Assembly: GCA_964036045.1 (NCBI GenBank)
Contig: OZ038382.1
Span: 110,072,578 to 110,136,577, forward strand
DNA length: 64,000 nucleotides
DNA from: Eutreptiella sp. 'Long Island Sound 2002'
Taxonomy: Eukaryota > Euglenozoa > Euglenophyceae > Eutreptiales > Eutreptiaceae
Reading direction: 5' to 3'
Part shown: positions 9,167 through 20,019 of the stretch, in pieces
How positions within the stretch are numbered: the first letter of the stretch is position 1
How the letters are laid out: every line of letters starts with the position of its first letter
Made by a program: the position numbers and the translations under genes
The notes under the pieces: model-generated
Told to the model about the DNA's origin: nothing
The model's input: only the letters and a program-made list of their open reading frames with translations
The model's database searches: none

Positions 9167-11735
9167 ATGTCTGTCTCACTGAGTGCAAGAACCGTGCCAG
9201 TCATGTCCCAACCAACAGCGGAACCTGTGGCAGGACCCTCCAGGAGGGGGGGGAGGAGATGTGGTCTTCTGATAGGGTGCATTCGCGGCACATCCCGATG
9301 GTGCCCGCCGGCCCTCATTGGTTTGGCCGCAACCGGAAGGGGGGTGGCGTCCCGACCCGTCCGGCTGAGCATCATGGCGGCGGCTCTCCTCTTCGTCCCT
9401 TCCCACGGTTCCCTGGCCCCCACAACCCTGCACGCGCGGCCGCCCTACACGCTGCTGGCTCCCCTGAATGGCACGGAATTGGGGGCGAGGTAGAGCGCGG
9501 GCCCCACTTCCGGCACGGTCCGCCACCCCCTCATGGGTAGGGGGACGCAGTCACACAGGTTCGGGCCCTTGGCCCACCAGGTACTACTGACTGGGCGTCC
9601 TTTGGCCGGCATGTCTCGGGGGCTTGGTCCGTGGCCCGACCCCCCCCCCCTTACTGCACAGCGCTCCGACGGGAGACCTCTGCGCGTGGACCTGCACTGT
9701 CGAAGCCCCCTGGCCTCTCTCTGGGGGCGCACCTGGGGAAAAGCGTGGCGGGGGGCTCAGCAAGAGGGCCGTAGGGCTAGTCCCAGTAGTTGGTATGACA
9801 CCCACGGTTGGTAACCGGCAATGCATAGGGTGGCCAGCAGCATATGGGCCCCTCTCGTTTCGTACAACCCCATGTAGTGGGATGGCAGCCCGCAGGTGAT
9901 GAGACAGCTCAACCGCCGCGGCCAAAGGCCAGCCGGCCCATCGATGATGATCACCTCAGCCCCGCGGACCTCTTGGGGCGAGCGCCCCACGCCCCTGGGC
10001 ACTATCCCCGAGTGTGCTAAATGGGCTAAGTACAAGAGAAGTCATCCGTGGAGCACCTCGCCCTGGTGGAGAGCACAGAGCAAGAGGAACGGAGGAGAAT
10101 AGTATAGAAGGACCCCGCCCAGGCGTCCAGGCCCCTGGCTTCACGCAGGCGAACCTCAAACGCCTTAAAGGCAAGGACCCCGTGGCGGCTGCTTTTGCTT
10201 CCGTGGTGTCATACCCTCCCCAAATTTAGGCCGCTACTATTTGTGCATTCGAAAAGATGGGCAATGCTAAAGTCAAAGCCTGGAGGAAAGCAGGAAGAAA
10301 AGGAAAAGGAAATGAGACGGCAATGGGCCCTATGTTCAGAACAACGTGGGTACATGATACGTTCGACATACCTTATGGCGAATGTGCTACGTCTGCGTCG
10401 TCCCATATGGAAGCCCAACCGGGTGTCCAGGGAACCCAGACCCTGGAAGGAGCCTGAGTGCATGGAGCGAGAGCCCTCTCCAAGGAGCGTGTCTGCAGAA
10501 CCCACATGCGTGCACGGAGGTTTGCCCCCAGGCATGGCAGCTCCTTAGCTGGGGCTCGATGAGACCATGGAGCTGCTCTCCCGGGTCTTGGGGGCAAGAG
10601 AAGAAGATCCGGACCTGAGTGCGCTGTTTGCGGCACTCAAAGCAAAACTTGGGCTTGCCGACCTGAAGTAGCCCTCCCCTACCGGGTCCCCTGGTGTACA
10701 ACTGTTGACCATGGATGTGAAGAGCTCCCGAGGCATCTGCAGCTCCCCCATGGACACCTGTCCTAGCCCTTTCCACCCCTCTGTGAGGGCTGTGCCTGTG
10801 TGTAGTGTAGGCGACACCTCGGAGGCTGAGATGAAGAGCTATGGCCTGGCTGCACTGGCGCTATTGGCCACTACACACCCCTCACCCTCTTCAGGTGGAA
10901 CATGTGGCTGAAGTGTACCAGGTAGGGGAAGGAAGGCCATCGCCACAGCAAACCCAAAAATATGCCCGAGTCGGCTGAGGAATTGTCTGAATTTTTACTC
11001 CTCATTGTTTAGCAGCCAGCTGAAGTCAGGACGAAGTGCATGCTCATAAAGAAGGCGTTCGAAAAGAAATTTCTCCAGCGGCAGGTGAAAACTGCTGTCA
11101 TGAGGAGCTCCAACTAGAGCGACTTCCTGAAGGGATTGGAACAGATGTATCCAGTCTACGAGACTGACTTGAGTTGCCGTACTGAAATCGAAGAGTTGCC
11201 AACTCTCCCCGAATTTCCAACCGCTGCACGCATCTCTGCACTTGTGGCACAGCTGGAAGAGCTAAAAGAGTGTATGAACCCCGGCTCCTCTGGTCCTACT
11301 GAGCCTCACCTTTGGCTAGTAGGGAGGATTCATCCTAAAACCTGGGAGAACTGTCGGGAGAAGTCCGAGAGGAAAGCTCGGGCGCACTGCTATGATGATC
11401 TCATCGATCTACTGATCGAGCCTGTTGGCCACGGAAAGGAAGAATGACTCTCCCATGGACAAACACCTGCCCAAGCATCTGCGGAGGGAGATCCCTGCTC
11501 AGAAGACTCCAGGAGGGAGGTCGCCTGAACCCCACTCTAACCCTGGGAAGGGCCGAGGTGGATAGTTGGAACACATCAAGGAGACCCCTCCCTCCAACGG
11601 TAAAGGAGTCCCTAATCTTTTCTACTGCGGTCCTACGGACGACAAAGGTGAACCTTACCAGGCGGCCAACTGTTATGGGCGGACTGCTTGCATGCTCCAA
11701 CTGCAGCGCAAACAGAAAATTAAAATGGTCAACGT
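9167..11735 (+). pseudogene. Gypsy gag remnant, interrupted by a GC-rich insertion
   Basis: The start MSVSLSARTVPVMSQ matches the gag start of the minus-strand element at 25690 (MSVTLSARAVPITS). After a GC-rich interruption of about 850 bp the gag resumes near 10100 (TQANLKRLKGKDPVAAAFAS). It continues in broken frames to 11136-11447, which contains YETDLSCRTEIEELPTLPEF and TEPHLWLVGRI, both conserved in the other two gag copies. Frameshifts and stops are numerous, so it is inactive. It leads up to the LINE insertion at 11737. Confidence 0.65.
9245..10090. mobile_element. GC-rich insertion inside gypsy gag
   Basis: A sharply GC-richer block splits gag sequence that is contiguous in the homologous element at 25.4-25.7 kb. 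A minus-strand open stretch (10035-9757) has balanced composition and could be part of a GC-rich LINE. AGGACCC occurs near both edges and might be a short target duplication. Its identity is unknown. Confidence 0.45.
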
Positions 11736-12331
11736 AGGGTAGGTAGGTATCTTCAGGAGCTCGAGATGCCTCCTATGACGGTGCAGGAGGAAGGTCTTAC
11801 CAAGGGGACATCCTGTCCCTCCCACTGTCCTAGGTCAGGTGCCTCTTAAGCCGCTCCCGCAGGAGCTTGGGAAGGCAGTGTCGCGGCCACCCAGTCCAGG
11901 TGTCCCAGGTGGGAGGGTGTCCCCACATGTGTCCATGCGTAGAGCCACATGCCCCCTCCTTTGGGCGGCAGCTCTGGGGGCTGCCCAGCCGTGTGGAGAA
12001 TCTCTCACCACAAGGCATATTGCTCCCGCTTGTCTACGGTACGACCGCCTCACCCTTGTGGCTTGAGTTGCCGGGCCGCTCCGCTTGGCAGGCGACCCCC
12101 TCCTGGACTGTGTACCGGCTTGCCTGTCACCGGTTGCTTCCATTACTCCTGGTGACGTTCGCCATGGTCCCCGATGTAGCCTGGCCGCGCTCGGACCAGT
12201 GGCCTTGGAGTACTGTTCCTGCCACTGCCCCGGTGGGTCGGCTGGGTCGCCCAAGCTTGTCCGACCCATGGGCTGTTGGTTCTTTCCCGTCCCTCGGCCG
12301 CCCTACGTGTGTGCGGTGTCCTGGGCCCCTT

Positions 12332-12760
12332 GGCTCCTGTTCACCGGTGTGCCCGCTCGGTGCGTTGCGTTGCATCTGCAGTGTCCAGGGCCACTTGGCT
12401 CCTGTTCACCGGTGCGCCCGCTCGGTGCTTTGCTTTGCTTGTGCGGTGTCCTGGGCCACTTGGCTCCTGTTCACCGGTGTGCCCGCGTAGTTTGTCGCAT
12501 TGCGTGTGCGGTGTCCTGGGCAACTTGGCTCCTGTTCTCCGGTGCGCCTGCTCGGTGTGTTGTGTTGTGTGTGGGGTGTCCTGGGCCACTTGGCTCCTGT
12601 TCACCGGTGTGTCCGCTCGCTGTGCTGCTTTGTGTGCGCGCTGTCCTGGGCCATTTGGCTCCTGTTCACCGTGTCCCTGGCCGTGGTGTCCCGTCTCTTT
12701 GTTGTCCTCGGTGCTTGTGCGTGTGTGGTATCCTGGCCCAGGTGGCGCCTGTTCACCGGC
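12332..12760. repeat. 65-bp tandem repeats in the LINE 3' region
   Basis: GGCTCCTGTTCACCGG recurs at 12332, 12397, 12462, 12527, 12592 and 12657, exactly 65 bp apart, with a further diverged unit at 12744. The short LINE copy has three units with the same 65-bp period. The period is not a multiple of three and the long open frames here are by-products of composition. Confidence 0.9.
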
Positions 12761-13403
12761 GTGCTTGCTGTTTGCGGTGTGCGTGTGCCGTTGGTGGTCG
12801 TGTCTCTCTTCCTCCCCCCCTGATTTTTTTTTTGCCTTCTCGCTTTTTTTTTTAAAAAAAGTTTTTACTTTTTTCAAAATTTACTAAGAAGGGGGCACGC
12901 GTACACTGCAGGCACAGGCATGGGCAACTGGTGCAGTGGCGTGATAGTGTCATGTTCTCTGGCGTGTGTCTTCGGTGCTTTGGTGGCAGCCGCGCCCCAG
13001 AGGTGTGGCTCGCGCGTCCTGATGTACACGGGTGTGGGTCAGGGCGGGTTTGGTTAGGTGCCTCTTTGCTTTAGGTGCCGGCTGGTTAGGTGGCCGTGGG
13101 GGCTGTGGGTGTGGGCTGTGCCTACGTTTCTCTCTGGGCGGGCCTGGTGAGGAGTCAAGGGTTAGCGGTTTTGGGGTGTGCCTCGGGTTGGATTCCTGTT
13201 GGGGCGTTGGCTGAATTAGGCGGTTGTGACGGTTGCGGGCTTGGGCTCCGTGTCTTTAGGCGGAGCGGTGCCCGTTGGCGTGTGCATTGGCGTCCTTCCG
13301 CTTCTGGTTCATTTGGTGTCTTCCAGGCGGCGCCTGGTGTGGCGCCCCGCGGCGATGGCTGGCTGGGCAACGGGGTCAGGTGGCGGCGCCGCTGACTGGG
13401 GGG

Positions 13404-16400
13404 TCAGGCGCGTCGTGCTGTGTGGCGCTGGGCTCCTGGGGTGCTGTGGGTGCCGCCGGCGTCGGTGCGCCGAAGTTTGTGGGGTGACCAAGGGGTGTGT
13501 GTGTGCCGGGTCGGGCTTTGGGTGATGTCCCACAGGAGGATGCCGTCTCGCTGCGTCTCCTGGAGGTTCTCCTGCAGGCGCCTGAGGACATACGGGTGGT
13601 CCTGGGGCTCGGGGAGGTTGCGGGGGTGGACTCCCAGGGGCTGGAAGGCATCGGCCAGCATGGCTTCCCATGCGGCCTGCGGCATCCAGCCCATTGCCAG
13701 CCGGAGGCGGCTGTTCTCCACCGACCCCTTGCATGGCCGGTGGACCAGGCCCTCGATGGAGGGCTCTGCCCGGACCAACTTTCGCAGCTCCCAGAGCTGC
13801 GTGTGGGTCCAGCACCGCCACAGCTGTCCCTGGGCGGGGCCGCGGTCTTGGGCGGAGGAGTGGGCGCGGATGGGTGTGATGGGGTTGTTGGGACTGGTGG
13901 CGGTGGCGGGCCTGGGGGATTCCTCGTAGTCCTGTTCCGTGGGGGTGCGCGGGGAGTGGGGGCGCGGGCGGATGCGGACTCATGGGTATGCGCGCACGGT
14001 CTCTGCCTCGGGGTTGGGTTGGGACTCGCGGTGGCGGCGCTAGCGGGGCATGTGCTGTATGTCGGCTGACATCGGGGGTTGGTAGGGGGGCGGGGACGCT
14101 GCTGGTGGACCGTGGCGTTGATCTCGTCCGGTCGGGGTGGTCCGTGGTCCTGGGGCGCGGGCTTTGAGAGGTGGCGAAAAGAGGTGCCTCGTGCTTCAGC
14201 CGCGGCGCGCTCCGCCATGAAGGTGGTGGCGGCGGCGTCGTTGACTGTCGGGGGGCGACGTGCTGGGTGCTGCTGCCTCCGGGCCTGGAACGGCTCGGGC
14301 TGAATGTCATAGAGGACGTCCTCGAGGGGTCGGGCTTGCGCTGCCGTCGTGGCTCCGGGCTTGGGCTTGCGTTTGGGCTTGGCTGCGGGTTGCGGTCGTG
14401 GTGCGCCGACGGGTTTGGTTGGCTGTTTGGCGGGAGTCTTGGGATTAGGCTGGGTTCCGGGTGCGGGCCTTGTCGGGGCGTGGGCCTTGGCGGCGGCAGG
14501 GTTTCTTGCGGTGGGGACGGGTTTGGGAGCCCGTTTGGGAGGTTTCCCCCGCGGCTCGGGGGGTGGAGTGCTGGATGAGGACGTGGAGGTGGTGGTGGAT
14601 GAGGTGGTTGTGGTGGTGGAGGTTGTGGAGTCGGAGGCGGAGGAGAGGGCTGTGGGAGACGGCGGAGGGCCCTGCGCTTCGGGGGCAGGCGTAGGATGCT
14701 CGGTCCTGCCAGTAGCGAGAACGAGGGTGCGGGTCCGGGCATCGGGCGTGTGCACGCGCTCTCTGTGGTGACCTGTGCGTGCTGATGCTGGTGTGGTGGC
14801 GTCGTCTCGTCTGTGCGGGCACGTGGGTTACCCGGGGGCTGTCCATATCTGTTCCAGGACGTGCGGGTGCGTTTGCTGGAGGTAGATGATGGTGCGGAAG
14901 AAGCATCGCTGGATGCCGGGCATGTCCTCCTCCGTGAGGTGGGGGTAGTTTTGGGTGGGGGTGTGGGGGCCCGGCGGCAGCAGCGCCATGAGGCGGGCTG
15001 CCACCATGTACGGGCAGAGCTGTAGGGTGGTCGGGCGTGGGGGGTTGGGTCCCCTGCGGTTCGGGGGGGCCTCCCTCTGCTGGGGGCGCAGCAAGACCTT
15101 CCACAGCCACCGGTCCGTGGGGATCCCCCAGGTCCGCTGGGTCCACTTGGCAAGGCAATACATTGCCCTACAAAGGCCCTGGTTGCCGCTGCGGATGGAG
15201 AGCAGCGTTTCCAGGGACTTGCGCTCCCACGTGCCCCAGATGTGGGCGTCGTCTGGCTGGTCCTCCCTGGCGTAGGTGTCGAGGCCTTGGTTGTGTGGAG
15301 TCGGTGCCATGCACCACCCAGTGGCCTGTCCGTGCGTGGTAGTGGGTGGTGGAGAGGGTGTAGTGCAGATTGTACATGAGGGTCATGTACGTGGAGGAGG
15401 CTGGCTGCCGGTCGTCGGGGATGGGGATGTCCCCCGGGATGTGGTGCCTGAAGTTGCTCAGGCTGGTCATCCGGGCTACCCATGTTTCCCGCTCCCACTC
15501 TTTGGTGTTGCTGGGGGTGGCGCTGGGTGGGGGGTGGGCCATGTTGGGCTCGCGGTAGCGGGTGCGGCCCTGGGTGTCCTCCCGCTTTGGCACGGGGTGT
15601 CCGACTAGGTGTCGCCCCCAGTCGATGGGGGGCAGCAAGATTCGGTCCCCTGTGGGGGGCGGGCTCTCGCCGTCTGGGGTGGCGAGTGGGGGGCGGTCGT
15701 GTGTGGCAACGTGGAGGAAGGGGTCGAAGAGGAAGTCTCGGACGCCTTCCCCAGGGGTTGCCACCTGGACCAGGGTGGTCGCCCGGATGCGCTGGGTGGT
15801 GCCGGAGGTGTGGAGGCGCAGCGCCTCCTGGTCCCCGAGTTCCCGGAGGTGCTATCGTACCGCTGCGGGGCTGTGCAGGGCGTAGGGTTCGGCCAGTGCG
15901 GCGGCTGGTGGTGCGGGGTGTGATCGGGGGGGTTCTGTGGGTTGGAGGGGGCGGTCGTCGGTGTCGCGTGTGGGGTCTGGTCATGGGTTTTCTTGTGGCG
16001 GCCGCGGGAGGGAGGACCCGCGGTGTGTGTCGGCGGGGGCATCGACATCAATCGGCTGGTAAGGGCCGCCGTGTGTTGCGTCTGTGGCCTGGTCTTGGGG
16101 AGGGGGCAGGGGGGGGGTGACTTGGGGGTGGCACTGTTGGTGGTGGGGAGAGCGGGGGTGGGTGCTGTGCTGGCTCGGGGTCTGGGCGTCCCTGTGGGTC
16201 GTGTGGGGGTTGCGTGTGTGCGCCGTGCGGTCCTTGCGGTCCCTGGCTGGTTGCGGTGCCGAGGTTTGGGTGGGAAGTGGCCGCATTGGCGTTCGGGTGG
16301 GGCTGTGGTCCGTATGTAATGGGTGGCTGCCGGTTGATGGTGCTCGCTGGTATGGGGTGTGGGTGGAAGGGCTGGTGGTGGTGGTGGGGCGCTCCTACTA

Positions 16401-17489
16401 GGCCCTGGTGTTGCTGGTGTGCGTGCGCGGCTCCCCGCCGGTCCATGGGGGTGTACTGTGGCCCGAGTGTCGTGAGCCTGTGTAGTCGGGGCGGCGGGTG
16501 GTGCTGGACCGCGTGGTGGCCGTGTTGAGGGTGTGCTGGTCGTGTGTGGTACCCCGGAGTTGGTGGGTGTGGTTGCAGGGGCTGGTGGTGGTGGTATACG
16601 TGATGGTGTGGTACGGTGATGTTCGTCATGTGGGGTGGGTGGTTCGTGGGGCCCGGTTGTGCTGGGGCGTGCTGGGGATATAGCTGGTGGGGGTCGCTGT
16701 AGTATTGGGGCATCAGGGGGTAGGGGTTCCGAGGGACGGGGGCGTGGTGGTGGTGTTAGTGGTACCATGTCCCCTGGCGCTGTGTGTATGGTGGTCCTGG
16801 CATGCTGTCGACGTGTGCGGGCGGTGGTGGCTGACTGGGCTGCAGGGTGTGGGTGCTGCGGTACGGTGGTGGTGGTGGGCGCTGGTGGGGGCGGTGCTGT
16901 TGGTGTGCCCCGGGGGTCTGGGCGTGGGGTGGTGCGGTGTGGCTGGACCCGGGCCCTGGTCGGGGTGTCGCGCCCTGCTGGCGTGCGCGCTGGCGGGCTC
17001 TCTGACCTGTCTTGGTCTTCTTGGCCTGGTGGGTGTCGGGGGCGGGTGAGCCCCCCTGTCCCTGTGGGGGCGACGGGGAGCGAGCGTGCCAGGGTACGCC
17101 CCTCAGAGGCGCGCCTCGAGGCCTCTGATGTAGGCGGGCTGGTCCGTGAGGCCCATCCGCGTGGCGGTGGCCTCGTCGGGGGCGGCCAGGTGGGCGTCCC
17201 GAAAGCAGGTCCAGCCCTCTGGGGGCCTCAGCTGCGCGGGGTGGGGGTGGTGTCCCGGGTAGAGGAGTGCGCTGAGCGGGTAAGGTGCTTCTTTCCGTCG
17301 GCCGAAGGCGGTGTTGAACTGGTGGCAAGTGATTCGGAGGTAGGCTGCTATCTCCTCTGGTGCCGTGTCCGCCCACGCTTCTGGCGTCAGGGCTGCTGCT
17401 TGGGGGGCCGGGAGCTGTGGGTCTGGGAGGTGTACGTCACTGTGGTGGAGGTATAGGGCGAGGAGGACGTGGCGGACCGCCACGTTCAA
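13404..17489 (-). pseudogene. Broken coding frames of the GC-rich LINE (ORF1-like)
   Basis: Several minus-strand segments have protein-like composition but lie in different frames: 17489-17103 (starts MNVAVRHVLLALYLHHSD), 15764-15305 (VATPGEGVRDFLFDPF), 15310-14828 (IWGTWERKSLETLLSIRSGN, a His/Thr-rich end) and 13778-13404. A very Pro-rich linker covers about 15.9-16.9 kb. Stops and shifts between segments indicate decay. I recognise no domain. The order (N-terminal part at the right, tail at the left) fits the element's orientation. A single 891-aa frame across 13309-15984 is Pro/Arg/Thr-rich and most likely spurious. Confidence 0.4.
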
Positions 17490-17503
17490 GCCGCCCAGTG
17501 GAA

Positions 17504-17690
17504 CACATCAAGGTAACCCCCCCCTCCAAGGGTAAAGGAGCCCCGAATCTTCTCTACTGCCGTCCTACGGACGACAAAGGTGAACCTTACCAGGCGGCCG
17601 ACTGTGATGGGCGAACTGCTTGCATGCTCCAACTGCAGCGCAAGCAGAAAACTAAAGATGGTCAAGAGGCGAAGCACCAGGACCATTTCA
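17504..17690 (+). pseudogene. Gypsy gag zinc-knuckle-proximal fragment
   Basis: It encodes PSKGKGAPNLLYCRPTDDKG and ACMLQLQRKQKTKDGQEAKH, matching the region just before the zinc knuckle of the other gag copies. Most of it duplicates 11567-11732 with about 9% difference, as expected if the LINE insertion duplicated its target, or if two gag copies lay side by side. It joins directly to an oppositely oriented LTR-like repeat at about 17690. Confidence 0.6.
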
Positions 17691-18415
17691 GAAAGATGTC
17701 CTTGATTAGTGCCCTAATGACTTTGATGAAATCCTGCAGGTTTTGATGTTGAAAACCCAAACCAAAGCAGCAAGTAGAGCAAGAACAGGATATGGCTTGA
17801 ATCAATGAATAGTTTTGAAATCTAGTGTACCACAGAAGGGCTGCAGATGGACAAAGCAGGCTTAAACACAAAGATTCAATCACAAATGGATAAAACAAAT
17901 GATTTTAAGTGAAAAGTGGCCTGACTCTAGGCTCCAAGTTAGTATCATGCACTTCATGTGCACTCCTTTGGGTGAAATGGTGTTGGTTAGGAATATTGGG
18001 CAAAGGAGTTAGGCCAGCCACAGAATATGACTTGGCCAAGCAACTGAATTCAGAAACAGTTAAAAGCTAGGACCACAATAAGTGGTAGAAACAGTTGAGT
18101 ATAGAGGTCTTGGGGTGGGGGACCACTAGGCTTAACCTTCAAGGCCTTAAGCATGAAATGCCTATTTCATTTCGGCATAACCTCCATGAAGGAAGATACC
18201 TCCTCTCAAATGAGTAGTAGGGGTGAACTTCATGGGGGGCTAGGGTTATAACCTGAGTTACTTTGAGAAAGTGTACTTTAAGCTTCAAAAGAGAGATAAA
18301 AATACTTAAGTAAGTCTTAGCATCAACAAAAGGGTTTTAAGGGGGGCTTGGCCTGAATCAAGCCCTCCAAGAAAGACATGGAAGTGACTTGTTCTTACTC
18401 CCCTCTGGAGCACTA
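17690..18415 (-). repeat. Gypsy LTR-like repeat
   Basis: Closely similar to 41590-42300 over the full length: the edge blocks AAAGATGTCCTTGATTAGTG and AAGAAAGACATGG..GTGACTT are shared. It carries no gag on its expected side, so it is a solo or rearranged LTR. Confidence 0.7.
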
Positions 18416-19060
18416 GTTGATCAAGCTGGTAGGACCAAGGAAAAAGGCTCCAATATCCCACAATTACCCCAGAAAATGCATCAAACTGACCAAAAACATT
18501 CCCATCAGTTCATAGAAGCCTATCACACTGTAGGTACCCTTGAAAAACAGTGTAATGTACCGTGAATGATGTCCTTTCGATAGGGCATTCCTCAAAAGAC
18601 GCCAGCGTGCGACGAAAACGTTTGGTAAAATTTTGGGGGTAGTGGGGTTTGAACCCAGGACTCCCTCCCTAGAGCACACATGCTTGCCCACTAGGGTACA
18701 GTCGAACGCTCTAATGCGGACGGCTATCGCTGTATAAACAGCGTTTTAGTAAACGTCCTGACCACGGGCCAGGGCGGAGCAATACTCTCAATGGAGGACA
18801 CAAATGTCCAGGAGCTGAAAAAAATAGAACATGGAACCAACAGGGAGTGAATCCTGTGGTTTAGGGAAAGGAGTAGCGATTTAAGAAGTCAAATCGCTAA
18901 GAATGGACGAATCCACGTGGGAAATTGTCATTTCTAGACTAAAACCTAAAGTCGCAGACAAGCGCAACAGAAGCGGACTACAGAAAAAGAGTTGCACAAG
19001 CGTAAACGGCTCTAGAAGAAGAAGGTATTAGCCGTAGTTTCTAAAGTTCTAAAGGAACAT
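18416..19060. other. Spacer without a gene, holding a tRNA-like stretch
   Basis: No coding region seen. The only feature is the tRNA-like segment at 18636-18712, reported separately. Confidence 0.5.
18636..18712 (-). other. tRNA-like sequence, possible SINE head or tRNA pseudogene
   Basis: On the minus strand GGGTTCAAACCCC (complement of about 18645-18657) fits an RNA polymerase III B box and a T-arm in which four of five pairs form. TACCCTAGTGGGC, about 30 nt upstream, fits an A box. The 3' side ends CACTACCCCCA, but no matching 5' acceptor strand is present. It is therefore not a functional tRNA; a SINE head or decayed tRNA is likelier. Confidence 0.45.
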
Positions 19061-19069
19061 TTTGCACAG

Positions 19070-19700
19070 TTGCATCAAAAGTTTTATAAACTTTGGGAAA
19101 AAGTGTTGCAAAGAAACCCACACCACAGAGCAGGTGGACAAGCCATCTCTCAGGTATGTCAGTGTCATTTGACACGCATGCATTGCTTTCGTGTTGGTTG
19201 CTTCACCAAAAGGTTAGGGTTGTTATCGGTGTGTTCGTTGGGGTTTCGGGTGCTCACCTCCCTTGCTCTGCACAGGTCAAAATAGAGATGAAAGGTATGC
19301 GAAGCGAATGGAGCACAGAGCGCACACGTCGGGTTAGAGTATGCGCTGTTCTCGCGATGCATGTGCTCTATTCAGGCATTCACACGTTGTGCCGCTTTCC
19401 CTGTGCCCTAATCCACCCTTGTCTTCTCTTCACAGGTTACAAAAGAAAGTGCTTGCTCGTGTTCGTGTTGCCGTAGCGCTAAAATAGGGTTGTTCAAAAC
19501 GCTTAGGCTTGTTTTGCGCTGTGCGGTGCGCCATTCTCTCTCCTCATTCTGCAGGAAACAAGGTGGGAAGAGCGTGCATGACACACAATGCATTAATCGC
19601 TGAGGGTTGTTTTTACTTCGCCGTAGGATTGTTTAAGCGCTTAAGGGTAGTTTTGCGCTCGTGTCACCTTCGGCATTCACATGATGCGTGGTGAGTAAGG
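19070..19700 (+). other. Series of acceptor-like sites and short repeat units
   Basis: Three pyrimidine-rich tracts end in CAG followed by a short purine-rich piece: CTCTGCACAG|GTCAAAATAGAGATGAAAG at 19275, TTCTCTTCACAG|GTTACAAAAGAAAG at 19435 and CTCATTCTGCAG|GAAACAAGG at 19556. The units are about 120-160 bp and share GGGTTGTT-type segments. This is either a tandem repeat or a set of very small exons; no protein is recognisable. Confidence 0.3.
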
Positions 19701-19867
19701 TAGGTAAGCCCAGGAGGAGCTCACCTGTTGGTTCAGTCACGCTTTGGTACTGCTGTGGATAAGATTAGGAGTAATGGAAACCCTGTGCATACCTGTGCAT
19801 GCATATGGCACATCAAAGGGTAGGCCACGCGTGTTGCGCACGGTAAAACTCTTTTGTATGTTACCCA

Positions 19868-19908
19868 GGGACTCCACCCTACGTTCTTAAGAGAACGGGT
19901 GGAGTTCC
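19868..19908. repeat. Hairpin with 12-bp arms
   Basis: GGGACTCCACCC (19868-19879) pairs with GGGTGGAGTTCC (19897-19908) with one mismatch, and an inner stem CGTTCT/AGAACG extends it. No U tract or gene context assigns a role. Confidence 0.6.
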
Positions 19909-19928
19909 TTAAGCTTGCTTGCTTGCAA

Positions 19929-20014
19929 CCTGGTAAGTGGACAGTGTATTATAGGGCAGCCTGAGAAGTGTATAATACGTGGAGGCTGTCTTGGTTCCTC
20001 CGCCACTTGCCAGG
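19929..20014. repeat. 86-nt imperfect hairpin
   Basis: CCTGGTAAGTGG (19929-19940) pairs with CCACTTGCCAGG (20003-20014) through one wobble, and GTATTATA pairs with TATAATAC nearer the loop, with a bulge on the 3' arm. The size and shape are within the range of a small-RNA precursor or a folded element end. Confidence 0.5.
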
Positions 20015-20019
20015 TCCAT

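Larger units (their letters stand above)
11737..17503 (-). mobile_element. GC-rich LINE-like element, long copy, minus strand
   Basis: The left end (GGTAGGTAGGTATCTTC) is the same as that of a shorter copy at 54724-56070, whose right end is truncated earlier. A shared end with a variable opposite end is the signature of 5' truncation, so the 3' end lies at the left and the tail is a TACC microsatellite instead of poly(A). The interior holds 65-bp tandem repeats and broken coding frames. No RT domain was found. It interrupts the gypsy gag, and about 168 bp of gag is present on both flanks (11567-11732 and 17504-17672). Confidence 0.6.

Noticed and set aside
9245-10090. Independent GC-rich host gene inside the gypsy gag
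   Set aside because: Gag sequence is contiguous across this point in the homologous copy, so this is an insertion; frames inside are short and show no splice support.
12332-12760. Evenly spaced repeats as a CRISPR array
   Set aside because: Whole 65-bp units are repeated, without unique spacers, inside a LINE in a eukaryotic context.
12085-12887. Overlapping plus-strand frames with repeated CPGPLGSCSPV-type phrases
   Set aside because: They translate the 65-bp tandem repeat in several frames; the period is not a multiple of three and the region is the LINE 3' end.
13309-15984. 891-aa minus-strand open frame
   Set aside because: Composition is overwhelmingly Pro/Arg/Thr/His from GC-rich DNA; better protein-like segments in other frames overlap it, and it ends without a domain.
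18636-18712. Functional tRNA gene
   Set aside because: No 5' acceptor strand pairs with CACTACCCCC and one T-stem pair is broken.
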